In this document: in pieces, positions 49,207-51,656 of the stretch
Layout: every line of letters starts with the position of its first letter
Numbering within the stretch: the stretch's first letter is position 1
From: Thermoproteota archaeon
Lineage (GTDB): Archaea; Thermoproteota; Thermoprotei_A; Sulfolobales; Pyrodictiaceae
Reading direction: 5' to 3'
Assembly (NCBI GenBank): GCA_013153145.1
Contig: JAADEY010000032.1
Location: 1 to 51,656, forward strand
DNA: 51,656 bases
Position numbers and translations under genes: made by a program
The notes under the pieces: generated by a model
What the model was told of the DNA's origin: nothing
What the model saw: only the letters and a program-made list of their open reading frames with translations
Databases searched by the model: none

Positions 49207-50364
49207 ATGGCTTCCCTGCTGGAGAAGCTGAAGCCTATGAGCCGCGGCCAGGAAGAGATGCTCGAGGCCTTGAAGTCCAAGGAGTATGATATAGTGGGCT
49301 TGTTCGGGCCCACGGGGAGCGGTAAGAGCCTCTTCAGCATACTCTACGGCATAGATGCAGTCCTAAACGGCGACTACAAGAGACTGATAATATCGAGGCC
49401 CGTGATAGACGTCGTCACCGGCAGGGAGTTGACGGCGCAGGAGCTCGGCCCACAGTACTATGAGATAATGTCGATGTACCTCCGCGACATACTAAGCGGC
49501 TTCATAGAGTGGGAGAAGGTAGAGGAGCTTATGAAGGAGGGTAAAGTGATACTCGCAGACACACACTACCTCCGCGGCAGAACCTTCGACGAGTCAATAA
49601 TATTCCTCGACGACGCGCAGAACGTGCCACCCGAGAGCAGCATAGAGATACTCATGAGGATAGGCAGGGACAGCAAGTTCGTCGTAGCTGGCGACCCCGT
49701 CTTCCAGAAGCCATACGGCGTCGAGAGGGACGGGGCAACGGTGCTCAGGGAGCTGCTCATAGGAGAGGAGGACGCCAAGGTAGTCGACCTAGGCCTCAAG
49801 GACATCGTGAGGCCCGGCGCCAGGAGGGGTATAAGGCTATTGATAGAGATGAGGATGAGGAACAGGCCGCTCAGCGAGACCGAGAAGAAGGTCGTCGAGG
49901 CAGCCAAGATATACGCCCCGGACGCCGACGTTATAACAGTGGTCGAGTTCAGGGACTACAAGCAGCAGTTCGAGATAAAGTCCGAGAACGTGCCCGACGC
50001 AGTCATAATAGTGAAGGAGGGCTACCTCGGCCGCCTGGTCGGCAGGGGCGGGGAGAGGATACAGAAGATGGAGGAGGACACCGGCCTCAAGCTGAGAGCC
50101 GTGGAGCTGACACTAGACTTCACCAACATAATAAGGGCAATACACCCGGTCGCATGGATACACAAACACATAGTGGACGTCGACTTCAAGGGCCCATACC
50201 TAGCAGTAGCAGTCAAGAGCAGCGAGTTCGGCGCCTTCGTCGGACAGAAAGGCTTCTACGTGAAGTTCCTCGACGCGGTGTTCAGGAGGCTTATGGGGAT
50301 AGGGGTAAGGGCATACGAGGTCGCCGAGGAGAGGGGAGGCAGGAGGCACCGGAGGCGCCGCTAA
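49207..50364 (+). CDS. PhoH-like ATPase fused to tandem KH RNA-binding domains
   Basis: A 385-residue protein. The PhoH-type P-loop domain has Walker A GPTGSGKS (34-41), Walker B FLDDAQN (Asp135-Asp136) and the GDPVFQKPYG region. From about residue 262, a KH domain has the GRGG loop (279-282) in EGYLGRLVGRGGERIQKMEEDTG. A second KH-like unit has GQKG (346-349). The end is Arg-rich. PhoH ATPases act with RNases or as RNA helicases, and the KH pair points to RNA binding. It diverges from TYW3. ATG 49207 follows GGGGAGGGG. Confidence 0.9.
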   Translation: MASLLEKLKPMSRGQEEMLEALKSKEYDIVGLFGPTGSGKSLFSILYGIDAVLNGDYKRLIISRPVIDVVTGRELTAQELGPQYYEIMSMYLRDILSGFIEWEKVEELMKEGKVILADTHYLRGRTFDESIIFLDDAQNVPPESSIEILMRIGRDSKFVVAGDPVFQKPYGVERDGATVLRELLIGEEDAKVVDLGLKDIVRPGARRGIRLLIEMRMRNRPLSETEKKVVEAAKIYAPDADVITVVEFRDYKQQFEIKSENVPDAVIIVKEGYLGRLVGRGGERIQKMEEDTGLKLRAVELTLDFTNIIRAIHPVAWIHKHIVDVDFKGPYLAVAVKSSEFGAFVGQKGFYVKFLDAVFRRLMGIGVRAYEVAEERGGRRHRRRR

Positions 50365-50393
50365 GGCCCTCTCAGCGCCATGCAGCATTTTAC

Positions 50394-50408
50394 CTCCCCC
50401 TCGGGGAG
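50394..50408. repeat. 6-bp hairpin ahead of the metallopeptidase gene
   Basis: CTCCCC and GGGGAG with a CTC loop follow a TATA-like CATTTTACC (50385-50393). It may be the PhoH-KH terminator or an operator between box and start of the next gene. Nothing else is seen in the 82-base gap. Confidence 0.35.
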
Positions 50409-50446
50409 CCGGGTTCGCCGTCAGCATGCCTCATGGGTAGGCCTCC

Positions 50447-50869
50447 TTGCCCGGGATCCGGTACTATAACTGTCCAGGCCTAACCCGCATATTATTGAGG
50501 ATCGCAGGCTCGATAGGAGTCAAGGGCGTTGACGAGGGGAACTTGAGGGGTGTTGTTAGTAGGGGGTCGCGCAGCACGGCCTATGCGAGGATATGGGCGC
50601 TCCCCCGCCCATTCATAGTGGCCTTCGGCTGGAGGCCCAGCTACGTGGTCGAGGTGATCTATGAGAGGTGGGGGAGGCTTAGCTGCGAGGAGAAGCTTGC
50701 CGTGCTTGTGCATGAGCTCCTCCATGTACCGAGGAGGCCCGGGGGAGGCCTTAGGAGGCATGGTGAGTGGAGCCGCTGGGGTAGGCTCCTCGAGGCCGCT
50801 AGGCCTCTGGCCAGCCTCTGCGGGGAGCTCGAGGAGGCTGTGGCTTCATGTATCGGTGGGAAGGGGTAA
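50447..50869 (+). CDS. Small predicted metallopeptidase (HEXXH type)
   Basis: A 140-residue protein with HELLHVPRRPGGGLRRHG, a zincin-like HEXXH motif followed by a third histidine, as in a family of archaeal predicted metallopeptidases (I recall COG4900). The N-terminal half (RPFIVAFGWRPSYVVEVIYERWGRLSCEEKLAVLVHELLH) fits that family. The substrate is unknown. The start is TTG 50447, the first possible codon after an in-frame stop at 50438; the ribosome site GGGTAGG is weak. No signal peptide is seen. Confidence 0.8.
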   Translation: MPGIRYYNCPGLTRILLRIAGSIGVKGVDEGNLRGVVSRGSRSTAYARIWALPRPFIVAFGWRPSYVVEVIYERWGRLSCEEKLAVLVHELLHVPRRPGGGLRRHGEWSRWGRLLEAARPLASLCGELEEAVASCIGGKG

Positions 50870-50918
50870 TTAGCCCCTGGTAGCAGCGTCACCGGTTTTG
50901 TTGAAGGGGTGGACGCGT

Positions 50919-51656
50919 ATGCCTAGGCTGTACGTGCTGAGGGAGCCGACCGGGGAGAAGGAGTGGGACATATACTGTCTCCGGGAGGCCGCGAGGCTGA
51001 AGAAGTGGCTGCTCGGCGTCTACTACAGCCCCCGGCACGGCAGGCTGTTCGCGGTCTTCAAGCCCCCGCCGGGCACCCATGTAAACATGCTCGTCTTCGA
51101 GGAGGCTCCGCCGAGGCTGCTTGAGAACAGCTACAGGATGGTCTGCATGCCGGGGTGTGGTAGGTGCTGCGTGGCGCATAGCGGGGCGTTCATACTCGAC
51201 GTGGAGCTCCGCGACATGCCGTACAAGTACCGCTCGATGGTTGAGATGCAGCCCAGCGAGCTTGTACGCACACCTGGCGGCCCAGTCCGCGTATACCGGC
51301 TCGGCACCGGGAGCCTCGGTAGATGCATATTCTTCGACGAGTCGAAGGCGGGCTGCATGATAGAGGAGTATAAGCCGATAATATGCCGGCTGACCTACTG
51401 CACCGTGTTCGCCGAGAAGAACGGCAAGATCTACCTCAAGGTAGCCGGGAGGGTGAGGGGCTCGAGGGCCGAGATGATATACAGGGAGGCGTCGCCCGAG
51501 GAGGTGAGGGCCGCGGTGCAGAGAATGGCGTCCATGCTTAGGAAGTATAGGCGTGCACTCCGCCTAGCGATGCTGCGGGGAGAGGAGCTTGAAACTCCTA
51601 CTACTGGGGGTCTCCGGGGCGAGCGGCGTAGTTTACGCGGTGAGGCTGGCGGAGGA
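50919..51656 (+). CDS. YkgJ-type cysteine-cluster (Zn/Fe-chelating) protein, 3' truncated by window
   Basis: A frame open from ATG 50919 to the window end (about 245 residues seen) with GGGGTG as ribosome site. The centre carries the YkgJ/UPF0153 signature: CMPGCGRCC (about residues 70-78), then RCIFFDESKAGCMIEEYKPIICRLTYC (about 132-158). This is a cysteine pattern thought to bind zinc or an iron-sulfur cluster. The N-terminal 65 residues are family-unknown. The C-terminal helical part is basic. Its frame overlaps the UbiX-like start at 51589 without meeting a stop. Function is unknown. Confidence 0.82.
   Translation, partial: MPRLYVLREPTGEKEWDIYCLREAARLKKWLLGVYYSPRHGRLFAVFKPPPGTHVNMLVFEEAPPRLLENSYRMVCMPGCGRCCVAHSGAFILDVELRDMPYKYRSMVEMQPSELVRTPGGPVRVYRLGTGSLGRCIFFDESKAGCMIEEYKPIICRLTYCTVFAEKNGKIYLKVAGRVRGSRAEMIYREASPEEVRAAVQRMASMLRKYRRALRLAMLRGEELETPTTGGLRGERRSLRGEAGGG
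51589..51656 (+). CDS. Flavin prenyltransferase UbiX-like, N-terminus only
   Basis: From TTG 51589 the frame reads MKLLLLGVSGASGVVYAVRLAE and runs off the window. GVSGASG followed by Y-x-V-R-L is the N-terminal flavin-binding signature of UbiX/Pad1, which prenylates FMN for UbiD decarboxylases. GAGAGGAG lies just before the start. It overlaps the end of the upstream YkgJ-type gene by at least 68 bases in another frame. Confidence 0.7.
   Translation, partial: MKLLLLGVSGASGVVYAVRLAE

Noticed and set aside
50405-50430. tRNA T-loop-like GGGTTCGCC
   Set aside because: The T-loop consensus breaks after the first bases, and no acceptor, D or anticodon stem fits around it.
1-51656. CRISPR arrays, insertion sequences, toxin-antitoxin or defence genes
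   Set aside because: No regularly spaced repeats, transposases, integrases or known defence domains were seen; the region looks like stable core genome.

Overview
This window is a dense, mostly protein-coding stretch of a hyperthermophilic archaeal chromosome, almost certainly a crenarchaeon. The best guess is Desulfurococcales, Pyrodictiaceae-like (Pyrodictium, Hyperthermus or Pyrolobus). The support is a gins23-mcm pair, an RFC large/small pair, a Pyrodictium-like family B DNA polymerase, archaeal DnaG, RuvB-like TIP49, a thermosome, inositol-1-phosphate synthase, Tat and Hyp genes, frequent GTG/TTG starts, TATA-type promoters and high GC. The genus is inferred from remembered family resemblance, not from a search. 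I found no rRNA, tRNA, CRISPR array, transposase or prophage, so this reads as core rather than accessory genome.

Layout. 1-8.2 kb: thermosome 3' end, rpoK-topA, then on the minus strand signal peptidase, a zinc-ribbon protein, MscS and TrkA, followed by enolase, endonuclease III and a THUMP-like protein. 8.2-25.6 kb: an information-processing block with orc1/cdc6 plus a winged-helix gene, moaC, rfcL/rfcS, gins23/mcm, THEP1 NTPase, a circularly permuted GTPase, polB, a GNAT enzyme, pelota, a radical SAM protein, a nucleotidyltransferase, a site-2 protease and dnaG. 25.7-34 kb: tyrS, pheT/pheS, asd, an iron-sulfur flavoprotein, a type 2 asparaginase, ribosomal protein L12/P1 and an unrecognised protein. 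34-42.6 kb: RuvB-like ATPase, inositol-1-phosphate synthase, aspartokinase, a DedA-like membrane protein, TatA, HypE, HypC, TatC and an acidic unknown. 42.5-51.7 kb: Mut7-C RNase-like protein, an oxidoreductase, a TldD-like protein, four consecutive stand-alone CBS-domain genes, TYW3, a PhoH-KH ATPase, a small metallopeptidase, a YkgJ-type cysteine protein and the first codons of a UbiX-like gene.

How the genes fit together. Helicase loader, MCM, GINS, clamp loader, replicative polymerase and primase lie within about 17 kb, which is most of a replisome. Aspartokinase and aspartate-semialdehyde dehydrogenase are the first two steps of the aspartate-family pathway. HypC/HypE lie between tatA and tatC, consistent with maturation and then Tat export of a [NiFe] hydrogenase. 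TrkA and MscS are adjacent and suggest ion or osmotic control.

Most interesting: (1) four adjacent CBS-only genes carrying about 14 CBS motifs, with a perfect 12-bp inverted repeat in one gap; (2) a highly self-complementary 26864-27005 intergenic element; (3) long structured leaders or inverted repeats in front of the inositol-phosphate synthase, aspartokinase and DedA-like genes; (4) a recurring arrangement of palindromes between a TATA-like box and the predicted transcription start, clearest at polB. All promoter, operator and RNA calls come from reading the sequence alone.
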